DNA from: Mixophyes australis
Lineage: Eukaryota > Chordata > Amphibia > Anura > Limnodynastidae
Direction: 5' to 3'
NCBI GenBank assembly: GCA_036250195.1
Contig: JAVHZZ010000002.1
Span: 369,398,624-369,462,623, forward strand
DNA length: 64,000 bases
Below the pieces are notes generated by a model. It worked only from the letters and a program-made list of their open reading frames with translations. It searched no databases and was not told the origin of the DNA. Positions 21,789 to 33,137 of the stretch are shown here, piece after piece (position 1 is the first letter of the stretch; each line of letters begins with the position of its first letter). The position numbers and the translations under genes are program-made.

Positions 21789-23723
21789 ATGTATGTTTAT
21801 ATATAATGTACCGTAAACTGAAGACGTTATATACAAGAAATAAAGTATATAAATAAATCTTAAGACTCTTGTCATTAAAAATGTATTTTCGGATTCAGTG
21901 TCTGAAAATTAATGGTGCATTCTACCACACTAGCCAATTGTTCCAATAGTTGGGGTGTTTGGTGTTTGAAACGTCAGTGATGCGTGTATCCAGGAGAGAA
22001 GTAATAACCTGGTACATTCCTTCAGTTCTCTGCTATCAGATGTACAGCTGCTTATCATGTCCATTCAAACTGGATACTGTGTCCAATTTCTGGCGGAGTC
22101 TCCATAAAAAGTTACTGCCCATCATGTAGCCGATAGCTTTGTGACCAATCAGAGGGATATTGCTCCAGGTATTTCTTATACCTTAGTCCAAATCCAGCAT
22201 GCAGAAAGGAAGACAGATTTATGGAGCCTACTTAGATATTTTAAACTATCTTGGAGAGCTTGTCAGATTTACTGACAGTGTTTGTCAAAAATGCACATAA
22301 ATATGAAGACCAATTATTCATATGATTATCCAGCATTTACAATATGACAAAGCAGAATCATCATCATCATCACCATTTATTTATATAGAATTCAATCAGA
22401 TCACAAATAAACATACAGTGCAGCAAGAACCCTGGCCATATGAGCTTACAATCTAAAGGTTTAGGGGACAAGCGAGGCACAATGTGTGATTGGACGGAAG
22501 TAGAATCTCAGAAAAATAAAATAAAATGTAATAATTTCTTCTTTTTCTATTTTTTTAAAAACATTTTGCAAAATGACCCTTAAATGTTAACTCAGTTGAG
22601 GTACGTAGTTCATGTGACCATGTATAAGTACTATATGTTTGCCGTGACTGAAGTTGTGGCACATCTGGGTGGTGGTGGTTGCTTTTATATGATGCCAAAC
22701 CAAATATTTTGGGTTATTCATAGCGTACGTATGATGTCCTATACACAGTGGGATGTTGGTAAGGTTAAATAAGGTTGTAGCTTAATAATTCATGGGACAA
22801 TGAACTTACCCCCTGTTTTATTAACAAATAATCACCCTGTGGTAAGCATTGCCATTGGGCACCTTGGCTATAAGAAATATACTTTGTTCATCTGATATCA
22901 TCTAGGTCCTCAGGAAAGGTCAGGTCATTACTTTGTGGCTGCTTTGATGATGTCCAGGAATGAAAGGTGGCTACTTAGCTACTGCCCACCCGCTAGGACC
23001 ATTGTCTTCTGTTTGATGTGTTAAGGTCTCCAGCAGGCTAAACTGTTCTGTTTATGGGATCAGACCTCAAGCAGTGGTTGTTAAAAGTACAAAGGAACAC
23101 TTCTTGCATTGTCTAAAAGACAAGTGGGCTCCATCCAGCCCCTCCTCCACCCACAGCGCACACACATTCTCTGTAAACACCTCTGTGACAAGGGCTAATG
23201 ACTAAAACTAGTCAGAGCAATTAAAAAGTAGCAACATGTCATCACACTGAGCAGCCTTTCACGGGCAATAAAATTGGTATTTAATTAGCTTGGCAAAGAA
23301 TAGATAAGGATTCAGCATTGTGTAATGGCTTGCTCAATCTACCTCCTGCATAGAAAATCCAAATCCTGCCTTTCACAATCACTATTTAATAATGACCTGT
23401 GACAAAATTTCTGCTGACCTCACCTTTCAAATTAACGTCAATATTAATTGTCTGGTCACAACAAAGAGAGTACAAAAATAGCCTAATAACGGATAAACAG
23501 CCTTATAATAGAAATAAAAAACAGCTTAATAATAGCAGCTATAAATGTATCAGCAAAGTACGCAAGTGCTTTGCTAAGTGATACAATGCTTCCACTACAT
23601 TACATTTATAAATATATATAAATGGAGGTCCCAATTTAAGTGTAACAACACTGATACTGGGGACTCTCAAAGCAACATGCATAGATAAGTCATTCTAAAG
23701 GGCAGTTCCACAAAGGCAAAAAC
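21789..23723. other. Intergenic, no gene seen
   Basis: AT-rich sequence. A reversed SINE/LINE tail is recognisable at about 22359-22460 (CATCATCATCACCATTTATT, then GAGCTTACAATCTAAAGG). The stretch 23100-23380 is less repetitive and looks more complex than its surroundings, with homeodomain-type ATTTAATTAG. It might be a conserved element but I have no comparison. Confidence 0.45.
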
Positions 23724-23880
23724 ATACTGGTAGGTTACTTGGCTGCTAAGAAATTGGCGTGTGTGTGTTAGGGAATTAAGACTGTAAGCTCCAATGGGGC
23801 AGGGACTGATGTGAGTGAGTTCTCTGTACAGCGCTGCAGAATTAGTGGCGCTATATAAATAAATGGTGATGATGATGATA
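23724..23880 (+). mobile_element. V-SINE-like 3' part, plus strand
   Basis: Begins ACATACTGGTAGGTTACTTGG, continues through GACTGTAAGCTCCAATGGGG and CTGTACAGCGCTGCAGAATT, and ends in ATATAAATAAATGG followed by GATGATGAT. It matches the 3' half of the full copies at 38671 and 46965. Confidence 0.8.
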
Positions 23881-25837
23881 TTTTTATATATATTTTTAAT
23901 ATATTGCATGGATATTCTATGGTTTATTAACACTACTATTGCCACAGGGTGTTGCTCAAGCCATGGGGACACACTCCCTATGGCTTGATAGGGAGTCTGT
24001 CCCCATGGATTGTGCTTGATGACTGCCTAAAACATTCACAATTATTTAATTCCTCTCTAGGTCGCTCTTAAGTCTATATATTTATTAGAACATGAAAGAG
24101 AGAGGTCAGCAGACCAAGTTCCACATTTAATGCATGATTTGTGTACATCCCTCCCTACACTGCCCTACACGGCACAGAATCTAAGATCTGCAGTAATGTG
24201 TTGATATAATCGTTAACCATTTTTTATGTTTCCCCTACATTCAATCTTAGGAAATAAATGCATTCCTAAAACTGCATATCTCTTGCTAGATTTAACCTAT
24301 CACATATAGATGAAAATCTATTTTTTACCTTATTGAAGGAATCTAAAGGGACGTACCCAGTGGTGGAAGTGGGCTGGTATAGGGTGGTATGCCATGCTGC
24401 CACTTCTACTGTCCAGTATAAAACTACCAAATTCCATTACTCACCTTTTCCATACCGCCACTTCTAAATTTCCACTTCAACCACTGGATGTACCCCTGAA
24501 AATCACAATACAATTCAATCAAATATAGCACATTACAGAGATAAAAAGAAGCACCAGAGTTGCATGGAAAAGTGAGCTCCATCAAATAATTTCCATGCCT
24601 TCTGGGCACATGGAGTTGAACAATGTGGAGTGTCTAGCTGGATAACTACTAAAAAATAAAATCAATTATGTAAAGGGGATGGGTGTCATAAATGGGTGGG
24701 AAGGCAAACTTATTAATTATTATTTATCGTGGGCCCGATCTCCTGATTTTTCTTATTATAGTGCTAGATTTTCCTGATATAGCGCCACTCGCCCTGGCTG
24801 ACATAGCCTAGTACTGGTATCGGCATTTTGGCAATACCAGCCTAGGCTGGCAGTGTTAGCGCTGGTTTCACTTTTTTGTGTTTGGGGGGGGACATACTTT
24901 TACATTTATTTAAGGCCAGTGCAGGATCTGTGCCAATTATCATTACAAGGGGGAAGCAGTTGCAACAGATACGCCTTCTGCTACGCCAACCTGCCCCTTC
25001 CGGCCCCTTTTTCATCTCCTCTAAGTCTGCTCCCGTCTTGCTGTCCAGTGGTTTGTTCTGGTCACCGATACAATTAGGTCTGCACAACCCTCACATCAGA
25101 GTGCCAATACATTTGGTAGTTCGTGGTCAGATTGGGCCGTCTCATTACGTTTGATCTCCCTACCCAGTGACAGAGAACAGACGCTAACTTATAACGGAAC
25201 TGACACAATTATGTGACTGCTATCATTTACAATCATCACAGTGATTATATTAGCTATATATTGTTAATTACTAATACACACCCGTTCCCCATTGTTTCCA
25301 ATAAAGATACATCTAGATTAGCGCAGTATTACAATATCTCCTCCATTATTATATCTCTCCTAATACAGTCAACTTTCCCATTCCAAATCGTAGACATATA
25401 TACCATATGTTTGTTATTTACATATAGACATAGCTGTCTATTTATGTAATATACATGTATATTTATATACATGTGTACACCTTATATATGCATCTCCATG
25501 TATAATTATACATATCCACATGTAGTGGTATGTAAGGCATATGCCCAAATCGCACCCAAAATGTTCCGATCAGATAAACCCCCCCCCCCATGTTGTCCCT
25601 GTCTTTTGACACATATCAATAATGCTTACAAGCATTTTTTTATATATATGTATATTTGTAATGGTTCATATGTCTTTTTTGTTCCAATCGACATCCATCA
25701 ACGCGACAGGACATATTCTGTTGAACATCAAGGACACTTAACAGACGGGGAATCACAACAAACATGTGATTCAGACTGTTTGAATATCTTGGCACAGCGT
25801 ATATAAGACCCGCCTCCATCTACACGTATACCACTGC
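23881..25837. other. Intergenic, no gene seen
   Basis: Contains a small imperfect palindrome at about 24800-24860 (CCTAGTACTGGTAT against ATACCAGCCTAGG). Overlapping short open frames on both strands at 24842-25154 lie around it and are not called. Confidence 0.45.
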
Positions 25838-26400
25838 CTTGAAAAAGTCACCTAGGTGACGAAACGCGTTGGCCTATCACCCGCTACTTCCGGATTTGTG
25901 CACATCCGGTCGTTGACACTCAGGAAGCGTGCGTTCCACGGTTGGCACGCACGCCAACATCCCGCTTGTTACTCTGCCCGACAAACCTACCATAAAATTC
26001 TCCGTATATCCGGCACTTTACATCTATCGCGAGGATTACCTATCTACCATCTGGACCTCACACGGACTATATTGGACATCTTGAGGATCACCGCTATATC
26101 CTGGATTATTTCAAGCGCAAGTAACATAACCTCCCTTCTTTTCCCCCTTCTCCGGACATTGTTTAACCTGCTGGAATACTTGAGACTGTTTCCAAGTGCA
26201 AGTATCGCTCTTTCTCTCCTCCCCTTTTTATTTAATTTTATTTTTGGGCACTATTGTATTTCTGGACATTTACATCTCCAGGATTTTTCCGCTACACTAT
26301 TGATCAATCCCTCATCGATCAAAAATCATCTCTCAGCATCAGTGCAGCATGGCACTATGACAACCATAATGATTTATAGTTCCATGACATGATGTATCCA
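25600..26400 (+). mobile_element. Dispersed repeat with GAAACGCGTTGG motif
   Basis: The core at 25838-25872 reads CCTTGAAAAAGTCACC, then TAGGTGACGAAACGCGTTGG. This motif recurs, reversed, at 29634-29671 and, as I recall it, is a common feature of amphibian interspersed repeats. The region to the right has internal duplications (for example GGACCTCACACGGAC-type segments and CAAGTGCAAGTA/CAAGCGCAAGTA) and a 178-codon open frame (25856-26392) that I consider non-coding. The element class and boundaries are uncertain. Confidence 0.45.
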
Positions 26401-27177
26401 TGATGTATATTTATACTATTGCTTAATGTTTTACATGTCTTGTAATCCACTGACTGTATTATCTATTATCAGTTGATAAAGATTAATATTACCACATTAG
26501 GACATTTCATCATTATTTCAATACTTAAGTTTAGCGCAGAATATTATTATATAATTGTCTAATTACGTGTATATACAATTATGGTGAACTTTAATCAACC
26601 AAGCTAACAGTAAAAAAAAATTACGATGATTATCTATTACATGTAAGGCTGTACTTTAAGTGTTCATTCACATCTGTGTATTTGCAAAAACATGTCGAAA
26701 ACAGCAGAAGGATTTTAAAAAAAGTAGTAGCTGGATACAAAACGTGATAATGTACAGAAATCAATAAGGCTCATTTACAAACTGCAAAGAATACGGACCC
26801 ACGTTGCTTATTTATGAAAATGCACTAATCTGCCCACCAAGCACATTTCAAGGTGCAAGACCACTTCCCGTTCCTGACTATGTAAAGGGAAGGGAAAGGC
26901 GGGGGTCTAGTTTTGCTTGTTTGCAGACCCATCTGACAATTTGCATGGCAGACAAGATAAAACTTCACTTGACAGTCCAACCTACCACTTTAGGATCACT
27001 TCCTTATTATTTTCAGCTTTTCTCCTAGAACAGGTTTAGCTTACTTTATGCTCTATATTACTCATAAGAGTGAGGGTGCATTGGGCTGCCTTTATTACAT
27101 GTGTCACTTTTGTGTCTTTAAATGTTTTCATTACATAGATTGTAGTGCACCTAGAAATTCACTTTTCCTAAAACAGG
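26401..27177. other. Intergenic, no gene seen
   Basis: AT-rich; nothing recognised. Confidence 0.45.
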
Positions 27178-27500
27178 GAGTACCCGAGTCATTAAGGAGA
27201 GCAAAGCATAAAAAAGAAGTAACTTTGCACCAGGGGCAAAACCACGTTGCATTGGAGGGGGAGCTAAATTTTGAATGTGGGGACAGATTTATAGTTGGGG
27301 TAGGACATGTCCTGGATCAACTTTAAATGTCAATGTAAAAATAAAGCTATCAAGTATTTGTGTGGTATATGAAAAATTAGCCAGTATTTATCTTATGTAC
27401 AAAATAATAAACTAATTTGCACCCCTTGCATTGTAACATGGTTTGTGCAGGATCAAATGTACTCCTTTATTTGCCTTGTTCTCCCTAATGAGTCAGGCCC
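27178..27500. mobile_element. MITE, CCTGATTCATTAAGG family, type A
   Basis: Diverged copy: the left end reads CGAGTCATTAAGGAGAGC and the right end CCTAATGAGTCAGGCCC. The interior retains ACCACGTTGCATTGGAGGGG and TATAGTTGGGGTAGGACATG, shared with 21479 and 34729. Confidence 0.75.
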
Positions 27501-30169
27501 AGAATGTCCCACACAATTGCATTTTCTAAAATGTATTTAATTAAAATATTCTGATCCCACTTTATTATTTTCAACTAAAAGCTTCATGTTTTATACTTTC
27601 ATAAATGAGCCTTGCTGTATTCTATTTGTAGTTTTTTTTACCTGGTTTTCATGCATTTAAAGCACATGAAAAAATGGAATAAAAGTGCACAGATGTGAGC
27701 AAGCTCTAATGCTGCAACTAGTTCACTTGCTAAGTTGAGAATGAACAAAGTAAGATTTGTTGCTCGCAGGAATCTCACTCTAGATCACGTTTGTTGGGAG
27801 TCATTGTGCAGCCAACGTTTGAACATTGTTTTTGTATTTAATCCTTTGTGTAACATAAAAACAATATACATACCATTCATATTAACCACAAAACAATGCA
27901 ATTGATTGCCTCATATTGTATGTATTCACAGCCCATGGCGGTTTCATTCAGTAGAAGGTAGACAAACATTGAATGAAGCTTGGTGCATTTTTGGCTTTGT
28001 TATGGGATCTTGGTGCATGAACCCAATGTCAGAACTCTGAGCCAGATTATAGATTCAACAATGGCTGGACAACTTTATGTTGGGAGTACCTCTGAACCTG
28101 TGGGAAATATCCGGACGGATGTTAGTACACTATTCCCGCTGAGGTCGGTGTCTGTGAACCCTCTCATAGACTCTGTGAACAAAACGTGCAAATGAAAAGA
28201 GTACCCAAAAAACTCTACAGTTTGAACAACCCCAGACATGTTTGAACGTCACCAGAAATAGAAAACCGAGTACAGAAATAATAAAACCTCCAGCGGATCC
28301 TGTGCTCAGAATGAAATGCCACCACCAGCAGTACTACCGCCTTCGCAGGAGGTGCTGAGGTTTTGGGGCTTGGAGGAGAGGGGGGCAGGAAGCCGACGCT
28401 CACCCTATAACAGCAATAATTCCACCACTGCCTGTACCCACTATCACATCAGAACAAGATGAGTCAGGCCGAAACAGCGCATGCTGAGAACGCGAGATGA
28501 CCTCATCGCCGAGCCTCCCTCCAACGTTTCTTCTGCTTCTGCCTGCTGTTAATTAACTCTGTCTTGTTAATTTGGTTCGGCATGCCATTAAGCCCTCTCC
28601 TTCTACTAACAGATGCCATATTTAGAAATCTGCTTAGAAGGTTGGCCGTAACGGTCTTGTATTCCCCTGGGGCAGTATAGAAGCCTGTGTCTGCGACAGG
28701 CTTGCAGTTTCCAAGTAAAAAGACCAGTAAAAACTGAGAACACAGTTCCCCATATTTACTCTATATCCTTCTTTAGATGTACAGTCATACAAACTTGTCC
28801 TTCGTCCAGTTTCTTAACCACAGTAAAAAGAAAAAAGCAATACAGCGCTCTGCAAGCTCTATATATAATAATAATAATAATAAAAAAATAACAGCACACA
28901 AATGGCAGAACAATGAACTGCAAGCATACATATAGTACCTAAAAAATTATAATTTAATCTCAATAAACTCGATATAAAAACATGCACAAAATACACACAT
29001 ATAACACATAAATTCTATAGAATAGATGAATATATAAAATCACCACATGTTCAATTGGCATAAAATATGTGTAAAAGGGTACCCTCTACAGACAGAGCAG
29101 TCCTTGTGTTCAGAGATCCACATCTATCAATTCATACAGCCTGTATCAGGCACTCATGAGCATAAGTCTCTGATCAGAGAATATTGATAATAGCTGTAAA
29201 CAAGTAATATCCACGTGTATGAATCTCTTAGTTCAATAAATATATGTCCGAACGTTCTTACCCAATATCTGGGAACTGCAATATAAGTGTAACAGATCAG
29301 CTGACCTAACGAAAAACGTATACTCTGGTCTCTTGTTGGTGATACAGACGCTTGGTCTCCACACTTGTTAGGTTCTCAATTCAGCAAAGATCCAAACATT
29401 CTTACCCAGTTCCTGGGATCTCCAATAATGCTAAAATCACCTAATCCAGCAGACTTGGGACATGAAACATACATAAGGGTGGCCACTCACAGAGCTGTTA
29501 ATCTCCCGCTCTCATCTCCAGGCTTTAATTTAGGGATCACCCTCCAGGAATTTGGATATTGAAATTAATAAATTAAGTCCCTAAGGACTCCAAAAGACTT
29601 GCTTCTAGTAGAGGGGTATCCAAGAACAGCTGCTGACGCGTTTCGTTCAAACGTGAACTTTTTCAAAGCAACCTGAAGACTTTCCTGATGGAGCCTTGCA
29701 GTGGTATAATAGTACTAATAGTACTGCACGCTTTCCAGTGCCATGACTGACACTCTGTTATGAGAGACCTTCTTCACTGTGGTTTCATTTGTTGCCCCTC
29801 CCTCACAAACAGATGCTCTGTTGTATAAACTGGAGAGCAGGATCGAACAATCCTAACTGGCAGTGAGTATCTTGCTCACAGTTGTACAGCAGGGGCTGGC
29901 TCTCTAGTCTCCCTTCCCCCGTGTGTACACTATGGGCAGGGCAGTATCTTATCCTCTAGGAAGTGCGGAGCTGGATTGTGATATCATGGCCAGTACCACA
30001 CTCCCAGCCCATGACCCACTTGAAGCAGCAGCTGACAGATTCACAGTAAAGGGGCACAATTGTGAAAATAAAGACACTAAATGAGTTATCTGACGTTGCA
30101 ATTCTCCTTTCTGCATCTCCTTGAGGGCAGGATCCCAAGTTCGCCAAGAAGGCTGTAAAGACACAGACA
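27501..30169. other. Intergenic with a reversed GAAACGCGT repeat
   Basis: No gene seen. The segment 28780-29680 holds a repeat ending in GACGCGTTTCGTTC (29634-29671). It also has two internal similar blocks: AACGTTCTTACCCAATATCTGG near 29252, and AACATTCTTACCCAGTTCCTGG near 29395. Frames on both strands at 29949-30206 and 27980-28195 are unsupported. Confidence 0.5.
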
Positions 30170-30171
30170 TA

Positions 30172-31195
30172 CAGTCAAGTCCATAAATATTGGGACATCG
30201 ACACAATTCTCATATTTTGGGCTCTATACACCACCGCAATGGATTTGAAATGAAACTAACAAAATGTGCGTTAACTGCAGACTTTCAGCTTTAATTTGAG
30301 GGTATTTACATCCAAATCAGGTAAACGTTGTAGGAATTACAACGGTTTCTATATGCGCCTCCCACTTTTTAAGGGACCCAAAGTAATGGGACAATCGACT
30401 CAAAAGCTGTTTCATGGACATGTGTGGGCTATTCCCTCGTCATTTCATCATCAAATAAGCAGGTAAAAGGTCTGAAGTTGATTCTAGGTGTGACATTTGC
30501 ATTTGGAATCTGTTGCTCTCAATATGAGATCCAAAGAGCTGTCACTATCAGTGAAGCAAGCCATCATTAGGCTGAAAAATCAAAACAAAGCCATCAGAGA
30601 GATAGTAAAAATATTAGGTGTGGCCAAATTAACTGTTTGGAACATTCTTAAAAAGAAAGAATGCACCGGAGAGCTCAGCAATACCAAAAGACCCGGAAGA
30701 CCACGCAAAACAACTGTGGTGTCTGGGATCACAGAAGAATTTTTTCCCTGGTGAAGAAAAACCCCTTCACAACAGTTGGCCAAATCAAGAACACTCTCCA
30801 GGAGGTAGGTGTATATGTGTCAAAGTCAACAATCAAGAGAAGACTTTACAAGAGTGAATATAGAGGGTTTCACCATAAGATGTAAACCATTTGTGAGCCA
30901 CAAAAACAGGAAGACCAGAGTAGAGTTTGCCAAACAACATCTAAGAAAGCCATTACAGTTCTGGAACAACATCCTATGGACAGATGAGACAAAGATCAAC
31001 TTGTACCAGAGTGATGGGAAGAGAAGAGTATGGAGAAGGAAAGGAACTGCTCATGATCCAAAACATACCACCTCATCAGTAAAGCATGGTGGTGGTAGTG
31101 TCATGGCGTGGGCATGTATGGCTGCCAATGGAACTGGTTCCCTTGTATTTATTAATAATGTGACTGCTGACAAAAGCAGCAGGATGAATTCTGTC
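30172..31195 (+). pseudogene. Decayed Tc1/mariner transposon, 3' truncated
   Basis: The 5' terminal repeat begins CAGTCAAGTCCATAAATATT directly after a TA (30170-30171), the standard Tc1 target. The transposase relic is spread over three frames. 30497-30754 carries the helix-turn-helix DNA-binding part (VKQAIIRLKNQNKAIREI, GRPRKT), and 30661-30885 the second binding subdomain. 30809-31213 holds the start of the catalytic core with WTDETKINLYQSDG (first catalytic Asp) and SVKHGGGSVMAW. It breaks off after NSVTRSPQ at about 31195, so the second Asp and third acidic residue and the right terminal repeat are lost. Frame changes near 30750 and 30880 make it inactive. Confidence 0.9.
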
Positions 31196-31976
31196 ACGAG
31201 ATCTCCTCAGTAAGAAGACTACTGAGCACCGCGGAAAGACTACAGTGACAGGCTCAGCAGCATTGATCGGGTCGGGGGCGCCCCTGTCCTGATCAATAAT
31301 GCCGCTGAGCACGGCCAAGGGCCCCCTGGATGCCTGAGGCCCCTGGGCTGTAGCCCAGTTAGACCTTGGATTAATACGGCCCTGGCCATAGCATACAAGA
31401 CCCTTGGAATTTAGCTCAAGCACAGCCGTAACTTAAAATGTTAGCGCCTTGGGCGCAAAACAAAAAATGCGGCCACCCCAGCCCTCGATTTTAACCAAAT
31501 GAACCTAAAATATTCATAAACTGCACCCCCTTCAGCATTGCGTCTTGGGCAATTGCCCCATATTGCACTGCCCTAGTTACTGTCCTAAGTTGGTGGGCAT
31601 GGTATCTGTGGGCCGCCCAATACACTCCTCTCCTTAAGATTAAAGTGGAAAGTTAAATAAGGGCTTTGGCCATATTCTCTGCTCTACTTGGTGTTGTGTC
31701 ACTTATTTTGGTTTGTGCACGCTCACTGTCACTGCTCGCAGTTTCCTAACCATTTCTATATATTATTATTCTTTAGTCTCACAAAACTCATTTCCATGGT
31801 GGTGTCTGAAATGTCATTAAACTATAAGTGTATTTTTACTATTTGACTTTGTCTGAACATTTGTCTGGTTAAGACTAGGATATTTCTATTACTGTTTAAA
31901 CTTATGGTAGATCATCATGTTGTGTATACAATAAATATATGGAGATATAATAAACTGTGAGAAATGTTCTCTTATA
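31196..31976. other. Intergenic with GC-richer repeat patch
   Basis: The part at 31200-31570 is a diverged dispersed repeat (GCACGGCCAAGGGCCCCCTG; GCGCCTTGGGCGCAAAAC; TTGGGCAATTGCCCC), similar in style to the hAT-like element at 3320. The minus-strand frame 31076-31423 crosses the transposon edge and is not called. Confidence 0.45.
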
Positions 31977-32561
31977 GGGGTCTATTTATGACTCTTCGTT
32001 TTTTTTTCAGTTATCTCCTTGATAAGGATTGAAAAGTAACGACAATGTATTAAAAAGCTTCTCAGGGACAGCAGTGCCGATAACCTGCTGTCCCTGAGAA
32101 GTGACTCACCTGTTCTTCGCAGTCTTTTCTCAATTTTGAAAGCTGCAGTGATCTTCTCTTTTTTTTCTTTCTTATTTTTGTTCGTGCGCATGCGCCGACC
32201 GAAATCTTGGTGTATGCGCACTAACAAAAGGTACGTTATGTGACAGGGAGGGATCACATGATCCCTCCACATATGCGCTGGAGAGCTGCGAAAGATTTCA
32301 GATATGTTAATGTATGCCAGCTTCAGATGGTGTACATTAACATATAGAAAAAGAGAAAAATTTCTCTAGTTAGACTTTAATACATAGCGTTACTGAGCAC
32401 TTCCCATACAGTGTTATGGGGAGTGCTCAGTAAAACGATGAGAAATGCAAAGCAGCAGATATCTGCTGCGATGCTAGAATAATACATAGTAATTTAGCGG
32501 TTAATCCCCGAAAGAATTTACCTCTAAATTACAGGGGGAAGATCTCTGATAAATAGGCCCC
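31977..32561. mobile_element. Multi-hairpin MITE, copy 1
   Basis: Ends are GGGGTCTATTTATGAC and GATAAATAGGCCCC, flanked by TA. The interior is a series of palindromes. AGCTTCTCAGGGACAGCAG pairs with CTGCTGTCCCTGAGAAG. TGTTAATGTATGCC pairs with GGTGTACATTAACAT. AGCACTTCCC pairs with GGGAGTGCT. GCAGATATCTGC is self-complementary. A related copy in opposite orientation is at 42781-43377 in NEK8 intron 3. There is no coding capacity, and the frame 31982-32272 is incidental. Confidence 0.75.
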
Positions 32562-33045
32562 TAATTGTATAGGGCAGTGGTATTGCACTTTTTTAAATCT
32601 TAAAATGAAGGGGGATCTACAATAAACAATGGATAGAGGAAATAATGTGGTTAACATTTGTATATAAATGACAGTGGACACTAAGCCTGATCCTGAGTAT
32701 ATGGGATTACTGTATAGACAACAGTGTTATACTGTTATTGTGTGCTGGTGGGTGTTATCAGTACCTGCTCTTACTGTTATGTATGGATAACTGCACAATA
32801 TAGCTTCCACTCTTATGAATGCAGCATTGAATGATTAATTCGTTCTTATTTTGGGGTTTATTACATATGTATTTTGTAGTGCTATAGAGCTGGACAATAA
32901 CGTGCTATCATAATAATATTTTGGTTAGAAATTACCCTCTAAATCGTGTTCCAGTTAAGCAAAGTTCCACACAACTGTGATAAGGATAATTGCATTGATA
33001 TGATAGATTTGTACCCCTCAGGCCGCCGTCCGGTATCCCGGATGT
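32562..33045. other. NEK8 5' flank
   Basis: AT-rich until about 33010, then locally GC-richer (GGCCGCCGTCCGGTATCCCG at 33021-33040). No TATA box is seen close to the gene. The transcription start is not identifiable from sequence alone. Confidence 0.5.
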
Positions 33046-33059
33046 GTTACCATGGAGAC
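33046..33059 (+). promoter_or_regulatory. X-box-like RFX motif upstream of NEK8
   Basis: GTTACCATGGAGAC fits the RFX X-box consensus (GYYNCC-AT-RGNAAC) with one mismatch in the second half. It ends 31 bases before the NEK8 start codon. RFX factors drive many ciliary genes, and NEK8 is ciliary, so a regulatory role is plausible. The same bases contain an ATG that is in frame with NEK8. Confidence 0.55.
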
Positions 33060-33090
33060 AGCGGGAAGTTTGTGCCGAGGGGGCTACAAG

Positions 33091-33137
33091 ATGGAGAAAT
33101 ACCAGAAAATCCGGGTGGTCGGCAGAGGGGCTTTTGG
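33091..33137 (+). CDS. NEK8: NEK8 coding exon 1
   Basis: Encodes residues 1-15 and two bases of Gly16: [15 protein letters not shown], the start of the kinase domain and most of the glycine-rich loop. The donor is GGTGAGA. The start is chosen because vertebrate NEK8 begins MEKY. An in-frame ATG 39 bases upstream (33052) would add 13 residues. Confidence 0.95.

Noticed and set aside
25856..26392. 178-codon open frame on + strand
   Set aside because: Lies inside a dispersed repeat with internal duplications. The product is low-complexity Leu/Ile/Ser with no recognisable domain.
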